A stretch of 64,000 nucleotides of DNA. It comes from Clostridium sp. 1001271st1 H5 (GTDB taxonomy: Bacteria > Bacillota > Clostridia > Lachnospirales > Lachnospiraceae). The notes under the pieces are model-generated. The model worked only from the letters and a program-made list of their open reading frames with translations. It was not told the origin of the DNA and ran no database searches. Below are positions 17,519-30,239 of the stretch, piece after piece (positions within the stretch are counted from its first letter, which is position 1; every line of letters begins with the position of its first letter). The DNA is taken from contig NZ_SPHO01000003.1 in assembly GCF_005845215.1 (NCBI RefSeq), positions 186,001-250,000 of the forward strand, in the 5' to 3' direction. The position numbers and the translations under genes were made by a program.

Positions 17519-20500
17519 ATGGAGAAAAGCAGAATACGTCCGGTACCGGCCGGGAAAAGCGTAAGAATGAGCTATTCAAGACAGAAAGAAGTTCTTGAAA
17601 TGCCTAACTTGATTGAGATTCAAAAAGACTCCTACCAGTGGTTCTTAAAAGAAGGACTGAAGGAGGCATTTGATGATATCTCTCCCATAGCGGACTTTGC
17701 AGGCCATCTGAGTCTGGAATTCGTTGACTTTACATTGTGCAGGGATGATATAAAGTATACCATCGAAGAGTGTAAAGAACGGGACGCAACTTACGCCGCA
17801 CCACTTAAGGTAAAGGTAAGACTGTACAATAAAGATAAAGATGAAATGAATGAACACGAGATTTTCATGGGCGACCTGCCCCTGATGACAGATACCGGTT
17901 CCTTTGTGATTAACGGTGCTGAGCGTGTTATTGTCAGCCAGCTGGTACGTTCCCCTGGTATCTACTACGGTATTGGCCATGATAAAGTGGGTAAGGAACT
18001 GTATACCTGTACTGTCATCCCCAACCGTGGCGCATGGCTGGAGTATGAGACAGATTCCAATGACGTATTTTATGTACGTGTAGACAGGACCCGTAAGGTG
18101 CCTGTGACTGTGTTAATCCGTGCCCTGGGATTCGGAACCAATGCGGAAATCCTGGAACTCTTCGGCGAGGAGCCAAAGCTCTTAGCCAGCTTCGGAAAGG
18201 ACACCTCGGATAATTACCAGGATGGCCTTCTGGAATTATATAAGAAGATTCGTCCCGGTGAGCCGTTATCTGTTGACAGTGCCGAAAGTCTCCTTAACAG
18301 CATGTTCTTTGACCCCAGAAGATATGACCTTGCAAAAGTCGGCAGATATAAATTCAATAAGAAGCTGTCCTTTAAGTACCGCCTGAACGGACAGGTACTG
18401 GCAGAGGATGTGGTGGATACCGCCACAGGCGAAATCCTGGCAGAGGCAGGCACCAAGCTGAACAAGGAATCCGCCATGCAGATTCAGAACGCGGCAGTTC
18501 CCTATGTATGGGTGGATGGTCCTGACAGAAAGCAGAAGGTCCTCTCCAACATGATGGTGGAGCTTTCCGCCCATGTGTCCTTTGACCCGGAGGAAGCAGG
18601 CGTTACGGAGTTAGTATATTACCCCGCCCTGGCTTCTATCCTGGAAGAAGCTGGCACCGATGAGGAGGCCCTTAAGGAGGCTGTCCGCAGGAATATCCAC
18701 GACCTGATTCCAAAGCACATTACAAAGGAAGATATCCTTGCTTCCATTAACTATAATATGCATCTGGAGGAGCAGGTGGGCAATGCAGATGACATCGACC
18801 ATCTGGGCAACCGCCGTATCCGCGCCGTAGGCGAACTTCTTCAGAACCAGTACCGCATCGGTCTGTCCCGTATGGAGCGTGTGGTGAGAGAGCGTATGAC
18901 CACCCAGGATATGGATGGCATCACGCCCCAGTCCTTAATCAACATCAAGCCCGTGACCGCGGCTGTAAAGGAGTTCTTCGGAAGCTCCCAGCTGTCCCAG
19001 TTCATGGACCAGAACAACCCCCTGGCTGAGCTGACCCATAAGCGCCGTCTCTCCGCCCTGGGCCCCGGCGGTCTGTCCAGGGACCGTGCCGGATTCGAGG
19101 TTCGAGATGTACACTACACCCACTATGGACGTATGTGCCCCATTGAGACGCCTGAAGGTCCTAACATCGGTCTGATTAACTCTCTGGCAACCTATGCCAG
19201 AGTGAACCAGTACGGCTTTATTGAGGCTCCTTACCGCGTGGTGGATAAGACCACTGACCCGGCGAGCCCGAGGGTAACGGATGAGGTGGTGTACCTGACT
19301 GCTGACGAGGAAGATAACTTCGTTGTGGCACAGGCAAATGAGGCCCTGGATGAGGAAGGCCACTTCATACACAACAATGTATCCGGACGTTTCCGTACAG
19401 AGACATCCGAGTTCCAGAAAAAGACCATTGACCTGATGGACGTATCTCCCAAGATGGTATTCTCCGTTGCTACGGCCATGATTCCTTTCCTGGAGAACGA
19501 CGATGCCAACCGGGCCCTGATGGGTTCCAACATGCAGCGTCAGGCAGTGCCCCTTCTGACCACAGAGGCTCCTGCCGTTGGTACTGGTATCGAGGCCAAG
19601 GCGGCTGTTGACTCCGGCGTGTGTGTGGTAGCCAGGAATGCAGGGGTGGTAGAGCGCTCCGCATCCAATGAAATCATCATCCGCAGGGACAGCGACGGCA
19701 ACCGCGATGTGTACCATCTGACCAAGTTTAAGAGAAGCAACCAGAGCAACTGTTACAACCAGAAGCCGATTGTATATAAGAACGACCACGTGGAGGCCGG
19801 AGAGGTAATCGCAGACGGTCCGTCCACTGATAACGGCGAGATTGCCCTTGGCAAGAACCCGCTCATCGGATTCATGACATGGGAAGGCTACAATTACGAG
19901 GATGCGGTTCTTCTGTCCGAGCGTCTGGTTCAGGAAGACGTCTACACCTCCGTCCATATTGAGGAGTATGAGGCGGAAGCCCGTGACACCAAGCTGGGAC
20001 CGGAAGAAATCACCCGCGACGTACCGGGCGTGGGCGAGGATGCCCTGAAAGACCTGGATGAGCGCGGTATTATCCGTATCGGCGCAGAAGTCCGCGCAGG
20101 AGATATCCTGGTAGGAAAGGTTACTCCCAAGGGCGAGACTGAGCTGACCGCAGAGGAGCGCCTGCTGCGCGCTATTTTCGGCGAGAAGGCAAGAGAAGTC
20201 CGCGATACCTCCCTTAAGGTGCCTCACGGCGCATACGGAATCATCGTGGATGCAAAGGTATTTACCAGGGAGAACGGAGACGAGCTGTCGCCGGGCGTGA
20301 ACCAGACCGTGCGTATTTACATTGCCCAGAAGCGTAAGATTTCTGTTGGTGATAAGATGGCAGGACGTCACGGCAACAAGGGTGTTGTTTCCCGTGTGCT
20401 TCCTGTTGAGGATATGCCTTTCCTGCCCAACGGACGCCCTCTTGACATCGTGCTTAACCCGCTGGGCGTGCCTTCCCGTATGAATATCGGACAGGTGCTG

Positions 20501-21403
20501 GAGATTCACTTAAGCCTTGCTGCCAAGGCTCTGGGCTTCAACGTATCCACTCCGATTTTTGACGGTGCAAACGAGAATGACATTATGGATACCCTGGAAG
20601 TGGCCAATGATTACGTGAACACGACCTGGGATGAATTTAAAGCAAAATACGAGGACCTGCTGAAGCCTTCCGTTATCGACTACCTGGGCGCCCACCTGGA
20701 GCACAGGGAGCTTTGGAAGGGTGTGCCCATCAGCCGGGACGGTAAGGTGCGTCTGAGGGACGGCCGTACCGGCGAGTACTTTGACGGCGCTGTTACCATT
20801 GGGCACATGCATTACCTGAAGCTGCACCATCTGGTTGACGATAAGATTCATGCCCGTTCAACCGGCCCATACTCCCTGGTTACACAGCAGCCTCTGGGCG
20901 GTAAAGCCCAGTTCGGCGGACAGCGTTTCGGAGAGATGGAGGTTTGGGCACTGGAGGCATATGGCGCTTCCTATACCCTGCAGGAAATTATGACCGTTAA
21001 ATCCGACGACGTTGTGGGCCGTGTGAAGACCTACGAGGCCATCATCAAGGGAGAGAATATCCCTGAGCCGGGCGTACCCGAGTCCTTTAAGGTACTCCTT
21101 AAGGAGATGCAGTCCCTTGGCCTGGATGTACAGGTACTGAGGGATGACGGCACCGAGGTCGAGATGAACGAGAATATTGATTACGGCGATACAGAGCTGC
21201 GGGCCATGTTAGAGGGCGACCGCCGCTTCGAAGAGAAAGAGTCCTATGCCGAATTCGGCTATCAGGAGCAGGAGTTTAAGAATGACGAGCTTGTGACTGT
21301 GGACGAGGAAGAGGAAGTAAGCGCCGATGATTACACCGAAGAGGCTGATGACGAGGATGAGTTATTCCTGGATGAAGCTGCTGACGGTGAAGACGAAGAA
21401 TAG
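17519..21403 (+). CDS. rpoB: DNA-directed RNA polymerase subunit beta
   Basis: 1294 residues. Forms, with beta-prime, the catalytic core of RNA polymerase. Conserved segments appear in order: [48 protein letters not shown] followed by [11 protein letters not shown] (the rifampicin region, apparently wild type with S, Q, D, H, R and S at the usual positions), [34 protein letters not shown] and [19 protein letters not shown] chose ATG 17519 after AGGGGTG because the frame back to 17297 adds 74 non-conserved residues. The last 35 or so residues form an acidic tail. rpoC follows after 16 bases. The gene is not next to rplJL here. Confidence 0.98.
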   Translation: MEKSRIRPVPAGKSVRMSYSRQKEVLEMPNLIEIQKDSYQWFLKEGLKEAFDDISPIADFAGHLSLEFVDFTLCRDDIKYTIEECKERDATYAAPLKVKVRLYNKDKDEMNEHEIFMGDLPLMTDTGSFVINGAERVIVSQLVRSPGIYYGIGHDKVGKELYTCTVIPNRGAWLEYETDSNDVFYVRVDRTRKVPVTVLIRALGFGTNAEILELFGEEPKLLASFGKDTSDNYQDGLLELYKKIRPGEPLSVDSAESLLNSMFFDPRRYDLAKVGRYKFNKKLSFKYRLNGQVLAEDVVDTATGEILAEAGTKLNKESAMQIQNAAVPYVWVDGPDRKQKVLSNMMVELSAHVSFDPEEAGVTELVYYPALASILEEAGTDEEALKEAVRRNIHDLIPKHITKEDILASINYNMHLEEQVGNADDIDHLGNRRIRAVGELLQNQYRIGLSRMERVVRERMTTQDMDGITPQSLINIKPVTAAVKEFFGSSQLSQFMDQNNPLAELTHKRRLSALGPGGLSRDRAGFEVRDVHYTHYGRMCPIETPEGPNIGLINSLATYARVNQYGFIEAPYRVVDKTTDPASPRVTDEVVYLTADEEDNFVVAQANEALDEEGHFIHNNVSGRFRTETSEFQKKTIDLMDVSPKMVFSVATAMIPFLENDDANRALMGSNMQRQAVPLLTTEAPAVGTGIEAKAAVDSGVCVVARNAGVVERSASNEIIIRRDSDGNRDVYHLTKFKRSNQSNCYNQKPIVYKNDHVEAGEVIADGPSTDNGEIALGKNPLIGFMTWEGYNYEDAVLLSERLVQEDVYTSVHIEEYEAEARDTKLGPEEITRDVPGVGEDALKDLDERGIIRIGAEVRAGDILVGKVTPKGETELTAEERLLRAIFGEKAREVRDTSLKVPHGAYGIIVDAKVFTRENGDELSPGVNQTVRIYIAQKRKISVGDKMAGRHGNKGVVSRVLPVEDMPFLPNGRPLDIVLNPLGVPSRMNIGQVLEIHLSLAAKALGFNVSTPIFDGANENDIMDTLEVANDYVNTTWDEFKAKYEDLLKPSVIDYLGAHLEHRELWKGVPISRDGKVRLRDGRTGEYFDGAVTIGHMHYLKLHHLVDDKIHARSTGPYSLVTQQPLGGKAQFGGQRFGEMEVWALEAYGASYTLQEIMTVKSDDVVGRVKTYEAIIKGENIPEPGVPESFKVLLKEMQSLGLDVQVLRDDGTEVEMNENIDYGDTELRAMLEGDRRFEEKESYAEFGYQEQEFKNDELVTVDEEEEVSADDYTEEADDEDELFLDEAADGEDEE

Positions 21404-21419
21404 AAGGGAGTAAATGCTC

Positions 21420-24400
21420 ATGCCAGAAACTAATGAAACTTATCATCCAATGACATTTGATGCCATTAAGATTGGTCTGGCCTCCCCTGATAAGATTCTG
21501 GAGTGGTCCCACGGTGAGGTGAAGAAGCCGGAAACCATCAACTACAGGACATTGAAGCCTGAGAAGGACGGTCTGTTCTGTGAGAGAATCTTCGGGCCTA
21601 GTAAGGACTGGGAGTGTCATTGCGGTAAATATAAAAAGATTCGTTATAAAGGTGTTATCTGCGACCGCTGCGGCGTAGAGGTGACAAAGGCAAGTGTCCG
21701 TAGAGAGCGTATGGGCCACATCAAGCTGGCTGCTCCCGTATCCCATATATGGTATTTTAAGGGGATTCCCAGCCGTATGGGCCTGATTCTGGACATCTCC
21801 CCCAGGACACTGGAGAAGGTGCTGTACTTTGCATCCTATATTGTTCTGGACCCAGGCTCCACCAGCCTGCAGTATAAGCAGGTCCTGTCCGAGAAGGAGT
21901 ACAGGGAGGAAGTGGAGAAGTACGGCGGCACCGGCGGTTTCCGTGTGGGAATGGGCGCCGAGGCCATCCAGGAGCTGCTTAAGGCCATTGACCTGGAGAA
22001 GGATTCCGCTGACCTCAGAAGGGCCCTGGCGGATTCCACCGGACAGAAGCGCGCAAGAATCATCAAGAGGCTGGAGGTAGTGGAGGCATTCCTTACCTCT
22101 GGCAACCGTCCTGAGTGGATGATTATGGATGTGATTCCCGTTATCCCGCCGGATATCCGTCCCATGGTACAGCTGGACGGCGGACGTTTCGCCACCTCTG
22201 ACTTAAATGACTTATACAGAAGAATCATCAACAGGAACAACCGTCTGGCAAGACTGCTGGAGCTTGGCGCGCCGGATATCATTGTCCGCAACGAGAAGCG
22301 TATGCTCCAGGAGGCAGTGGACGCCCTGATTGACAACGGACGCCGCGGCAGGCCTGTAACCGGCCCGGGCAACAGGGCTCTTAAGTCCCTTTCCGATATG
22401 CTAAAGGGTAAGCAGGGCCGTTTCCGCCAGAACCTGTTAGGCAAGCGTGTGGACTATTCCGGACGTTCCGTTATCGTGGTTGGACCTGAACTTAAGATAT
22501 ACCAGTGCGGTCTTCCAAAGGAAATGGCCATTGAGCTGTTCAAGCCCTTTGTAATGAAGGAGCTGGTTTCCAACGGAACCGCCCATAATATAAAGAACGC
22601 CAAGAAAATGGTAGAGAGGCTGCAGCCCGAGGTGTGGGATGTGCTGGAGGATGTTATCAAGGAGCATCCCGTTATGCTGAACCGCGCCCCTACGCTCCAC
22701 AGACTTGGTATCCAGGCATTTGAGCCTATTCTGGTAGAGGGCAAGGCCATCAAGCTGCATCCCCTGGTGTGTACGGCCTTCAACGCTGACTTTGACGGCG
22801 ACCAGATGGCTGTCCATCTGCCCCTGTCCGTAGAGGCCCAGGCAGAGTGCCGTTTCCTGCTCTTAAGCCCTAACAACCTGTTAAAGCCTTCTGACGGCGG
22901 CCCTGTGGCTGTTCCTTCCCAGGATATGGTGCTGGGTATCTACTACCTGACCCAGGAACGTCCGGGAGCAAAGGGCGAGGGCATGGTATTTAAGAGTGTC
23001 AACGAGGCAATCCTGGCATATGAGAACCAGGAGGCAACCCTGCATTCACGGGTTAAGGTAAGGGTCAGCAAGACCATGCCGGACGGCACGGTGAAGACGG
23101 GAACCATTGAATCCACCATTGGACGTTTTATCTTCAATGAAATCATTCCCCAGGACCTGGGATTTGTGGACAGAAGCATTCCGGAGAACGAGCTGAAGCT
23201 GGAAGTGGATTTCCACGTTGCAAAGAAGCAGTTAAAGCAGATTCTTGAAAAAGTCATCAACGTACACGGCGCAACCCAGACAGCCGTTACCCTGGATGAC
23301 ATCAAGGCCATTGGATATAAATATTCCACCAGGGCGGCCATGACCGTATCCATTTCCGACATGACCGTGCCTGAGAGCAAACCCAAGCTGATTGAGGAAG
23401 CACAGGCAACCGTGGACCGTATTGCGAAGAACTACCGCCGCGGACTCATCACCGAGGAAGAGCGCTACAAAGAAGTTATCGAGACCTGGAAGACCACCGA
23501 TGACCAGCTGACACACGACCTGCTGACCGGCCTGGATAAGTACAACAACATCTACATGATGGCTGACTCCGGAGCCCGTGGTTCTGATAAGCAGATTAAG
23601 CAGCTGGCAGGTATGCGGGGACTGATGGCAGATACCACCGGCCATACCATTGAGCTTCCTATCAAGTCCAACTTCCGTGAGGGACTGGACGTATTGGAGT
23701 ACTTTATCTCGGCTCATGGAGCACGTAAGGGTCTGTCTGATACGGCTCTGCGTACGGCTGACTCAGGTTACCTGACCAGACGTCTGGTAGACGTATCACA
23801 GGATTTGATTATCCGTGAAGTGGACTGCTGCGAGGGCAGGGATATCCCATACATGGAAATCAAGGCTTTCATGGATGGAAACGAAGTAATCGAGGACCTG
23901 GAAGAGAGAATCACAGGACGCTATATCGCTGAGACCATCACTGACCCGGATACGGGAGAGGTTGTGGTCAAGGCTAACCATATGTGTACGCCGAAGCGCG
24001 CAGCAGCTGTCATGAAGGTGCTGAATAAGACAGGACGAAAGTCTGTAAAGATTCGTACCGTCCTCAGCTGCAAGTCCCATATCGGTGTGTGCGCCAAGTG
24101 TTACGGCGCCAACATGGCAACGGGCCAGCCTGTACAGGTGGGCGAGGCTGTCGGCATCATCGCGGCACAGTCCATCGGCGAGCCCGGTACACAGCTTACC
24201 ATGCGTACCTTCCATACGGGCGGCGTGGCCGGCGGCGATATCACACAGGGTCTTCCCCGTGTGGAGGAGCTTTTCGAGGCCCGTAAGCCAAAGGGCCTTG
24301 CCATCATCACCGAGTTCGGCGGCGTAGTGCAGATTAAGGATACAAAGAAGAAGCGCGAGATTACGGTAACCGACAATGAAACCGGCAATGCCAAGACCTA

Positions 24401-25127
24401 TCTGATTCCTTATGGTTCCAGAATCAAGGTAATGGACGGCCAGGTGCTGGAAGCCGGCGACGAGCTGACAGAGGGCAGCATTAACCCCCATGATATCCTT
24501 AAAATCAAGGGTGTCCGTGCGGTGCAGGATTACATGCTCCAGGAAGTACAGCGTGTATACCGTCTCCAGGGCGTGGAAATCAACGACAAGCATATTGAGA
24601 TGATTGTTCACCAGATGCTTAAGAAAATCAAGATTGAGGAGAGCGGCGACAGCGATGTGCTGCCGGGCGTATCCATGGATGTTCTGGATTATAACGAGAT
24701 GAATGAGGCATTGATTGCCGACGGCAAGAAGCCGGCTGAAGGCAGACAGGTCATGCTGGGTATCACCAAGGCATCCCTGGCAACGGATTCCTTCCTGTCA
24801 GCAGCATCCTTCCAGGAGACCACCAAGGTTCTGACCGAGGCAGCCATCAACGGCAAGGTGGACCACCTGATTGGCCTTAAGGAGAACGTAATCATCGGCA
24901 AGCCGATTCCGGCAGGTACGGGCATGAAGCGTTACCGCAAGGTGAAGCTGGACACAGACGATTTGATTTCCGATGAAATCATGCTGTCTGAGGACGACGA
25001 ACTGGTACTCTCCTCTGAGGATGAGAGCGGCAGCGGGCTCACTGAGGACAATGTTGCCGAGGAAGTGCTGGGAATGGACGATATGGCGGATGTGGATGAG
25101 GAAGACGCTGTCATAGAGGAAGAATAA
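21420..25127 (+). CDS. rpoC: DNA-directed RNA polymerase subunit beta-prime
   Basis: 1235 residues. Carries the N-terminal zinc finger CHCGKY / CDRCGVE (about residues 65-90), the catalytic [12 protein letters not shown] with three aspartates near 460, the bridge-helix region and the second zinc site with [12 protein letters not shown] near 890. [19 protein letters not shown] is the normal start; ATG 21420 lies nine bases after GGGAG, whereas ATG 21414 is only three bases away, so I prefer 21420. The C-terminus after about residue 1180 is an acidic, serine-containing tail. Cotranscribed with rpoB and closed by a strong terminator. Confidence 0.98.
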   Translation: MPETNETYHPMTFDAIKIGLASPDKILEWSHGEVKKPETINYRTLKPEKDGLFCERIFGPSKDWECHCGKYKKIRYKGVICDRCGVEVTKASVRRERMGHIKLAAPVSHIWYFKGIPSRMGLILDISPRTLEKVLYFASYIVLDPGSTSLQYKQVLSEKEYREEVEKYGGTGGFRVGMGAEAIQELLKAIDLEKDSADLRRALADSTGQKRARIIKRLEVVEAFLTSGNRPEWMIMDVIPVIPPDIRPMVQLDGGRFATSDLNDLYRRIINRNNRLARLLELGAPDIIVRNEKRMLQEAVDALIDNGRRGRPVTGPGNRALKSLSDMLKGKQGRFRQNLLGKRVDYSGRSVIVVGPELKIYQCGLPKEMAIELFKPFVMKELVSNGTAHNIKNAKKMVERLQPEVWDVLEDVIKEHPVMLNRAPTLHRLGIQAFEPILVEGKAIKLHPLVCTAFNADFDGDQMAVHLPLSVEAQAECRFLLLSPNNLLKPSDGGPVAVPSQDMVLGIYYLTQERPGAKGEGMVFKSVNEAILAYENQEATLHSRVKVRVSKTMPDGTVKTGTIESTIGRFIFNEIIPQDLGFVDRSIPENELKLEVDFHVAKKQLKQILEKVINVHGATQTAVTLDDIKAIGYKYSTRAAMTVSISDMTVPESKPKLIEEAQATVDRIAKNYRRGLITEEERYKEVIETWKTTDDQLTHDLLTGLDKYNNIYMMADSGARGSDKQIKQLAGMRGLMADTTGHTIELPIKSNFREGLDVLEYFISAHGARKGLSDTALRTADSGYLTRRLVDVSQDLIIREVDCCEGRDIPYMEIKAFMDGNEVIEDLEERITGRYIAETITDPDTGEVVVKANHMCTPKRAAAVMKVLNKTGRKSVKIRTVLSCKSHIGVCAKCYGANMATGQPVQVGEAVGIIAAQSIGEPGTQLTMRTFHTGGVAGGDITQGLPRVEELFEARKPKGLAIITEFGGVVQIKDTKKKREITVTDNETGNAKTYLIPYGSRIKVMDGQVLEAGDELTEGSINPHDILKIKGVRAVQDYMLQEVQRVYRLQGVEINDKHIEMIVHQMLKKIKIEESGDSDVLPGVSMDVLDYNEMNEALIADGKKPAEGRQVMLGITKASLATDSFLSAASFQETTKVLTEAAINGKVDHLIGLKENVIIGKPIPAGTGMKRYRKVKLDTDDLISDEIMLSEDDELVLSSEDESGSGLTEDNVAEEVLGMDDMADVDEEDAVIEEE

Positions 25128-25131
25128 TCAT

Positions 25132-25180
25132 AATGCTCTGGGAAGGGACATAAAATGTTTCTTCCCGGAGCATTTTTTTT
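25132..25180 (+). terminator. Intrinsic terminator of rpoBC
   Basis: AATGCTCTGGGAAG (25132-25145) pairs with CTTCCCGGAGCATT (25161-25174) with one mismatch, followed by eight T. Confidence 0.92.
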
Positions 25181-25287
25181 GTGTGCGGATTCTGCTGTTT
25201 TTTGCTGTTATTAAGGCATATACTGCCCTGCCAGGCGTGTTTCAAGGGGATTGGAGCTGGAAATTGCGAAAAAAATAAAGAAATTCC

Positions 25288-25316
25288 TTGACAGAATTTT
25301 TTTGCATGTATATAAT
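25288..25316 (+). promoter_or_regulatory. rpsL promoter
   Basis: Consensus TTGACA (25288-25293), 17 bases, consensus TATAAT (25311-25316). Leader of about 80 bases with a short stem around ACACGTAATGTTTTCGTG. Confidence 0.88.
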
Positions 25317-25403
25317 GATATGGCGTGCTGAAACACGTAATGTTTTCGTGCGCAAAAAGCTGATATACAGCAACCGCAGACAATATCACAGGAGGTGAAA
25401 AGA

Positions 25404-25823
25404 ATGCCAACATTTAACCAGTTAGTGAGAAAGGGAAGACAGACCAGCGTTAAGAAGTCTACTGCACCTGCTCTGCAGAGGGGTTACAACTCCTTACAGA
25501 AAAAGGCTACAGAGGTTTCCGCTCCACAGAAGCGTGGTGTTTGTACAGCTGTTAAGACAGCTACCCCTAAGAAGCCTAACTCAGCACTCAGAAAGATTGC
25601 CAGAGTACGTCTTTCCAATGGCATCGAAGTTACAAGCTACATCCCAGGAGAGGGTCACAACCTTCAGGAGCATAGCGTTGTACTGATTCGTGGAGGAAGA
25701 GTAAAGGACCTTCCAGGTACCAGATATCATATCGTAAGAGGTACCCTGGATACAGCAGGTGTTGCAAACAGAAGGCAGGCCCGTTCCAAGTACGGCGCTA
25801 AGAGGCCAAAAGAGAAGAAATAA
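25404..25823 (+). CDS. rpsL: 30S ribosomal protein S12
   Basis: 139 residues, near-universal sequence: [13 protein letters not shown] start, [19 protein letters not shown] near 43-61 (the streptomycin-resistance region, with lysine in TPKKPNS as in sensitive strains), [20 protein letters not shown] near 80-100 and [15 protein letters not shown]12 lies at the decoding site of the small ribosomal subunit. The ATG at 25404 sits seven bases after AGGAGGT; the in-frame GTG at 25395 is part of that ribosome binding site and is not the start. First gene of the str block, but separated from rpsG by an unusually long gap. Confidence 0.98.
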   Translation: MPTFNQLVRKGRQTSVKKSTAPALQRGYNSLQKKATEVSAPQKRGVCTAVKTATPKKPNSALRKIARVRLSNGIEVTSYIPGEGHNLQEHSVVLIRGGRVKDLPGTRYHIVRGTLDTAGVANRRQARSKYGAKRPKEKK

Positions 25824-25874
25824 TTTAGTTAGACCGCAAATTTAACTTGTAGGAATTATGCCGGAATGATGATA

Positions 25875-25903
25875 TTGACCTGTAGGTTGCAGGATTATAT
25901 ATT
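25875..25903 (+). promoter_or_regulatory. Putative separate promoter for rpsG
   Basis: TTGACC (25875-25880), 17 bases, TATATT (25898-25903), inside the rpsL-rpsG gap and about 220 bases before rpsG. Confidence 0.6.
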
Positions 25904-25909
25904 GTAGTA

Positions 25910-26110
25910 CCGTGCATGAGACACATAAGTGGGCCAGGCGGGAGATACAAGGAAGCACCATGCGTGGTGTCGCGCAAAAAGACGCGTCCGTTTCGCAGGT
26001 GCACTTGATCGCTGGACTCGTGAGAGACCTCGTCAGGCGCTCAATGTGAGTACCTATGATTTAATGAAACGCTGTTAGGAATCTGCAGCGCAGGTTTTAA
26101 CAGTTCTATT
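25910..26110 (+). promoter_or_regulatory. Structured leader region before rpsG
   Basis: The 302-base rpsL-rpsG gap has no credible gene. After the promoter it contains several potential stems, including CACCATGCGTGGTG around 25957, and CTGTTA / TAACAG enclosing CGCTG / CAGCG between about 26070 and 26103, just before the AAGGAGG of rpsG. In E. coli, S7 represses its own operon by binding the short rpsL-rpsG spacer; a comparable S7-binding element is possible here but is inference. Confidence 0.4.
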
Positions 26111-26125
26111 AAGGAGGGAAGTAAC

Positions 26126-26596
26126 GTGCCACGTAAAGGACATACTCAGAAAAGAGACGTTCTGGCAGACCCAATCTACAATAACAAGGTTGTTACCAAG
26201 CTGATTAACAACATTATGTTAGATGGTAAGAAGGGTGTTGCACAGAAAATTGTATACGGCGCATTTGACCGTGTTGCAGAGACAACCGGCAAGGACGCTA
26301 TGGAAGTTTTTGAAGAAGCAATGAACAACATCATGCCTGTTCTGGAAGTTAAGGCAAAACGTATCGGTGGAGCTACCTACCAGGTGCCAATCGAGGTTAG
26401 GCCTGAGAGAAGGCAGACACTGGCTCTTCGCTGGATTACCCTCTACTCCCGTAAGAGAGGCGAGAAGACCCAGAAGGACAGACTGGCAAATGAAATCATG
26501 GATGCTGCCAACAACACAGGTGCGTCTGTAAAGAAGAAAGAAGACATGCACAAGATGGCAGAAGCAAACAAGGCATTTTCACATTTCCGTTTCTAA
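26126..26596 (+). CDS. rpsG: 30S ribosomal protein S7
   Basis: 156 residues, the standard length. Conserved [18 protein letters not shown] start, [20 protein letters not shown] near 22-42, VEVRP-type [17 protein letters not shown] near 78-95, and AMRW-equivalent LALRWI. S7 nucleates assembly of the head of the small subunit and touches the E-site tRNA. AAGGAGGGAAG lies just before what reads as a GTG codon at 26126 (AACGTGCCACGT), so the initiator is GTG rather than ATG. fusA follows after 48 bases. Confidence 0.97.
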   Translation: MPRKGHTQKRDVLADPIYNNKVVTKLINNIMLDGKKGVAQKIVYGAFDRVAETTGKDAMEVFEEAMNNIMPVLEVKAKRIGGATYQVPIEVRPERRQTLALRWITLYSRKRGEKTQKDRLANEIMDAANNTGASVKKKEDMHKMAEANKAFSHFRF

Positions 26597-26644
26597 TCTC
26601 TGGAATGTGTTTAACCTGTTTGATTATTTAAGGAGGAAAATCCC

Positions 26645-28762
26645 TTGGCTGGAAGAGAATATCCATTGGAGAGAACCAGGAATATCGGAATCATGGCCCA
26701 TATCGATGCTGGTAAGACCACAACGACTGAGCGTATTCTGTATTACACTGGTGTAAACTATAAAATTGGCGATACCCATGAAGGTACTGCTACCATGGAC
26801 TGGATGGCTCAGGAGCAGGAGAGAGGTATCACCATTACTTCCGCTGCAACCACTTGTCACTGGACCCTGCAGGAAAACTGCAAGCCGAAGCCAGGTGCAT
26901 TAGAGCATCGTATCAACATCATTGATACTCCAGGACACGTTGACTTCACTGTTGAGGTTGAGCGTTCCCTGCGTGTACTGGACGGCGCTGTAGGCGTGTT
27001 CTGTGCAAAGGGCGGTGTAGAGCCACAGTCTGAGAATGTATGGCGTCAGGCAGACACCTACAATGTACCCCGTATGGCCTTCATCAACAAGATGGACATT
27101 CTGGGTGCGAATTTCTACGGCGCAGTAGACCAGATTAAGACCAGACTTGGCAAGAATGCAATCTGCATTCAGCTGCCAATCGGCAAGGAAGATGATTTCA
27201 AAGGAATCATTGACCTGTTTGAAATGAAAGCCTACATCTATAATGATGATAAGGGCGACGATATATCCATCATTGATATCCCTGAGGATATGAAGGATGA
27301 TGCCGAGTTATACCGTTCCGAGTTAGTAGAGAAAATCTGCGAGCTGGATGACGATTTAATGATGACATATCTGGAGGGCGAGGAGCCTGACAATGATGAC
27401 CTTAAGAAAGCCTTAAGGAAAGCTACCTGTGAGTGTGCCGCTATTCCGGTATGCTGTGGTACTGCTTACAGAAATAAGGGCGTTCAGAAGTTACTGGATG
27501 CAGTTATCGAATTTATGCCTTCACCGTTGGATATCCCTTCTATAAAGGGTACTGACCTGGACGGCAACGAGGTTGAGCGTCATTCCTCTGATGATGAGCC
27601 ATTTGCTGCTCTTGCATTCAAAATCATGACCGACCCATTTGTTGGTAAGCTGGCATTCTTCCGCGTGTATTCAGGAAGCCTGAACTCCGGTTCCTATGTA
27701 CTGAATGCAACAAAGGGCAAGAAGGAGCGTGTTGGACGTATCCTTCAGATGCACGCCAACAAGAGAAACGAGCTGGACAGGGTTTACTCCGGTGATATCG
27801 CAGCAGCAGTTGGCTTTAAGGTGACTTCCACCGGTGATACCATCTGTGATGAGAAGAATCCGGTTATCCTGGAGTCCATGGAATTCCCAGAGCCGGTTAT
27901 CGATATCGCTATCGAGCCTAAGACCAAAGCAAGCCAGGATAAGATGGGCGATGCGCTGGTTAAGCTGGCTGAGGAGGACCCGACCTTCCGCGTACGTACC
28001 GATGAAGAGACTGGCCAGACCATTATCTCCGGTATGGGCGAGCTCCATCTGGATATTATTGTTGACCGTCTGCTCCGTGAGTTTAACGTTGAGGCAAACG
28101 TAGGCGCGCCTCAGGTTGCTTACAAGGAGACATTTACCAAGGCTGTTGATGTTGACAGCAAGTATGCGAAGCAGTCCGGCGGACGTGGACAGTACGGTCA
28201 CTGTAAGGTTCACTTCACACCAATGGAAGCAAACGCAGAAGAAACCTTCAAGTTCACTTCCTCCGTTGTGGGCGGTGCTATTCCGAAGGAATACATCCCT
28301 GCTGTAGGAGAAGGTATTGAAGAGGCATGCAAGACCGGTATCCTTGGCGGATTCCCAGTGCTGGGCGTTCACGCTGATGTATACGATGGTTCTTACCATG
28401 AGGTTGACTCCTCTGAGATGGCATTCCATATTGCCGGTTCCATGGCATTCAAGGAAGCTATGCACAAGGGCAACCCAATCCTGCTTGAGCCTATCATGAA
28501 GGTGGAAGTAACCATGCCGGAAGACTACATGGGTGATGTTATCGGTGATATCAACTCACGCCGTGGACGTATTGAGGGTATGGAAGACATCGGAGGCGGC
28601 AAGATGGTCCGCGCATACGTTCCGCTGTCAGAAATGTTCGGATATTCTACGGATCTTCGTTCCAGAACACAGGGACGCGGAAACTATTCCATGTTCTTTG
28701 ATAAGTATGAACCGGTTCCGAAGAATGTACAGGAAAAAGTACTTTCCGACCACAAGAAATAA
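26645..28762 (+). CDS. fusA: Translation elongation factor G
   Basis: 705 residues. A GTPase that drives translocation of tRNA and mRNA on the ribosome. Motifs: [18 protein letters not shown] (P-loop, about 16-33), [15 protein letters not shown] (switch I), [19 protein letters not shown], and the domain IV segment [13 protein letters not shown] near 510. The initiator is TTG at 26645, seven to eight bases after AAGGAGG; no ATG fits the conserved start [15 protein letters not shown]. In str order after rpsG. Confidence 0.97.
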   Translation: MAGREYPLERTRNIGIMAHIDAGKTTTTERILYYTGVNYKIGDTHEGTATMDWMAQEQERGITITSAATTCHWTLQENCKPKPGALEHRINIIDTPGHVDFTVEVERSLRVLDGAVGVFCAKGGVEPQSENVWRQADTYNVPRMAFINKMDILGANFYGAVDQIKTRLGKNAICIQLPIGKEDDFKGIIDLFEMKAYIYNDDKGDDISIIDIPEDMKDDAELYRSELVEKICELDDDLMMTYLEGEEPDNDDLKKALRKATCECAAIPVCCGTAYRNKGVQKLLDAVIEFMPSPLDIPSIKGTDLDGNEVERHSSDDEPFAALAFKIMTDPFVGKLAFFRVYSGSLNSGSYVLNATKGKKERVGRILQMHANKRNELDRVYSGDIAAAVGFKVTSTGDTICDEKNPVILESMEFPEPVIDIAIEPKTKASQDKMGDALVKLAEEDPTFRVRTDEETGQTIISGMGELHLDIIVDRLLREFNVEANVGAPQVAYKETFTKAVDVDSKYAKQSGGRGQYGHCKVHFTPMEANAEETFKFTSSVVGGAIPKEYIPAVGEGIEEACKTGILGGFPVLGVHADVYDGSYHEVDSSEMAFHIAGSMAFKEAMHKGNPILLEPIMKVEVTMPEDYMGDVIGDINSRRGRIEGMEDIGGGKMVRAYVPLSEMFGYSTDLRSRTQGRGNYSMFFDKYEPVPKNVQEKVLSDHKK

Positions 28763-28783
28763 GATAGATTCTTGATAAAAGGC

Positions 28784-28812
28784 TTGTAAACTAAAGGAAA
28801 ATAGAATATAAT
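28784..28812 (+). promoter_or_regulatory. tuf promoter
   Basis: TTGTAA (28784-28789), 17 bases, TATAAT (28807-28812), in the 118-base gap between fusA and tuf; allows extra expression of EF-Tu. Confidence 0.75.
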
Positions 28813-28880
28813 GGTTGATAGCCTGACATTAACTATAATAGCCCACTATACAGGGCGCAAATTAAGGAGGACGTTATAAA

Positions 28881-30074
28881 ATGGCTAAAGCTAAGTTTGA
28901 AAGAAACAAACCTCATTGTAACATTGGTACCATCGGACACGTTGACCATGGTAAAACAACTTTAACCGCAGCAATCACAAAGACTCTTCATGAGAGATTA
29001 GGTACCGGCGAGGCTGTTGCTTTCGAGAATATCGATAAGGCTCCAGAAGAGAGAGAGCGTGGAATCACTATCTCTACTGCACACGTTGAGTATGAGACAG
29101 AGAACAGGCATTACGCACACGTTGACTGCCCAGGACATGCTGACTACGTTAAGAACATGATTACTGGTGCTGCTCAGATGGACGGCGCTATCCTGGTTGT
29201 AGCTGCTACCGATGGTGTTATGGCTCAGACAAGAGAGCACATCCTGCTGTCCCGTCAGGTAGGCGTTCCTTATATCGTTGTATTTATGAATAAGTGCGAC
29301 ATGGTTGATGACCCAGAGCTGCTTGAATTAGTAGAGATGGAAATCAGAGACCTGCTGAATGAATATGAGTTCCCAGGCGATGACACTCCTGTAGTTCAGG
29401 GTTCTGCTCTGAAAGCACTGGAAGATCCCAAGAGCGAGTGGGGCGACAAGATTCTTGAGCTCATGAAGGCTGTTGACGAGTGGGTACCAGACCCAGTTCG
29501 TGAGACAGACAAGCCATTCCTGATGCCTGTAGAGGACGTATTTACCATTACCGGCCGTGGTACTGTTGCTACCGGTAGAGTAGAGCGTGGAACTCTGCAC
29601 CTGAATGACGAAGTTGAAATCATCGGTATCCATGAGGATGTTCGCAAGAGCGTTGTTACTGGTATCGAGATGTTCCGTAAGCTGCTTGACGAGGCTCAGG
29701 CCGGCGATAACATCGGCGCTCTGCTGCGTGGCGTTCAGAGAACTGAAATCGAAAGAGGACAGTGTCTGTGCAAGCCAGGTTCCGTTAAGTGCCACAACAA
29801 GTTTACCGCTCAGGTTTACGTTCTGACCAAGGACGAGGGCGGCCGTCATACTCCTTTCTTCAACAACTACCGTCCACAGTTCTACTTCAGAACAACTGAC
29901 GTTACTGGCGTTTGCGATTTGCCAGAGGGTGTTGAGATGTGTATGCCTGGCGATAACGTAGAGATGACCGTAGAGCTGATTCATCCAGTAGCTATGGAGC
30001 AGGGTCTTCGTTTCGCTATCCGTGAAGGCGGAAGAACCGTTGGTTCCGGCAGAGTTGTAAGCATCATCGAATAA
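28881..30074 (+). CDS. tuf: Translation elongation factor Tu
   Basis: 397 residues, standard for EF-Tu, the GTPase that brings aminoacyl-tRNA to the ribosome. Motifs: [15 protein letters not shown] (P-loop, near 18-32), [15 protein letters not shown] (switch I), [20 protein letters not shown] near 81-100, NKCDMVDD, and [16 protein letters not shown] precedes the ATG. It ends the str block and is followed by a strong terminator. Only one tuf copy is in the window. Confidence 0.98.
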   Translation: MAKAKFERNKPHCNIGTIGHVDHGKTTLTAAITKTLHERLGTGEAVAFENIDKAPEERERGITISTAHVEYETENRHYAHVDCPGHADYVKNMITGAAQMDGAILVVAATDGVMAQTREHILLSRQVGVPYIVVFMNKCDMVDDPELLELVEMEIRDLLNEYEFPGDDTPVVQGSALKALEDPKSEWGDKILELMKAVDEWVPDPVRETDKPFLMPVEDVFTITGRGTVATGRVERGTLHLNDEVEIIGIHEDVRKSVVTGIEMFRKLLDEAQAGDNIGALLRGVQRTEIERGQCLCKPGSVKCHNKFTAQVYVLTKDEGGRHTPFFNNYRPQFYFRTTDVTGVCDLPEGVEMCMPGDNVEMTVELIHPVAMEQGLRFAIREGGRTVGSGRVVSIIE

Positions 30075-30148
30075 TCCCGGTAAGCTTATACCTTTATTTA
30101 TCATAAATTGATATATCTGAATTGATATTATGCCCAAACAGTAAGATT

Positions 30149-30178
30149 CCCCCGGAAGATAATCTTCCGGGGGTTTTT
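30149..30178 (+). terminator. Intrinsic terminator of the str block
   Basis: CCCCCGGAAGAT (30149-30160) pairs perfectly with ATCTTCCGGGGG (30162-30173), followed by TTTTT. Confidence 0.95.
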
Positions 30179-30239
30179 GTGATGCATGGGGTGAAGGCTG
30201 TCCCCAAGCAGTTATCAGTTTACCAAAATGTGAACCAAA

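Noticed and set aside
18935-20509. 524-codon open frame on the minus strand inside rpoB
   Set aside because: It is a shadow of the GC-rich codon pattern of rpoB, has no ribosome binding site and encodes nothing recognisable.
23796-24611. Long minus-strand open frame inside rpoC
   Set aside because: Same cause; lies wholly within a conserved gene and lacks start signals.
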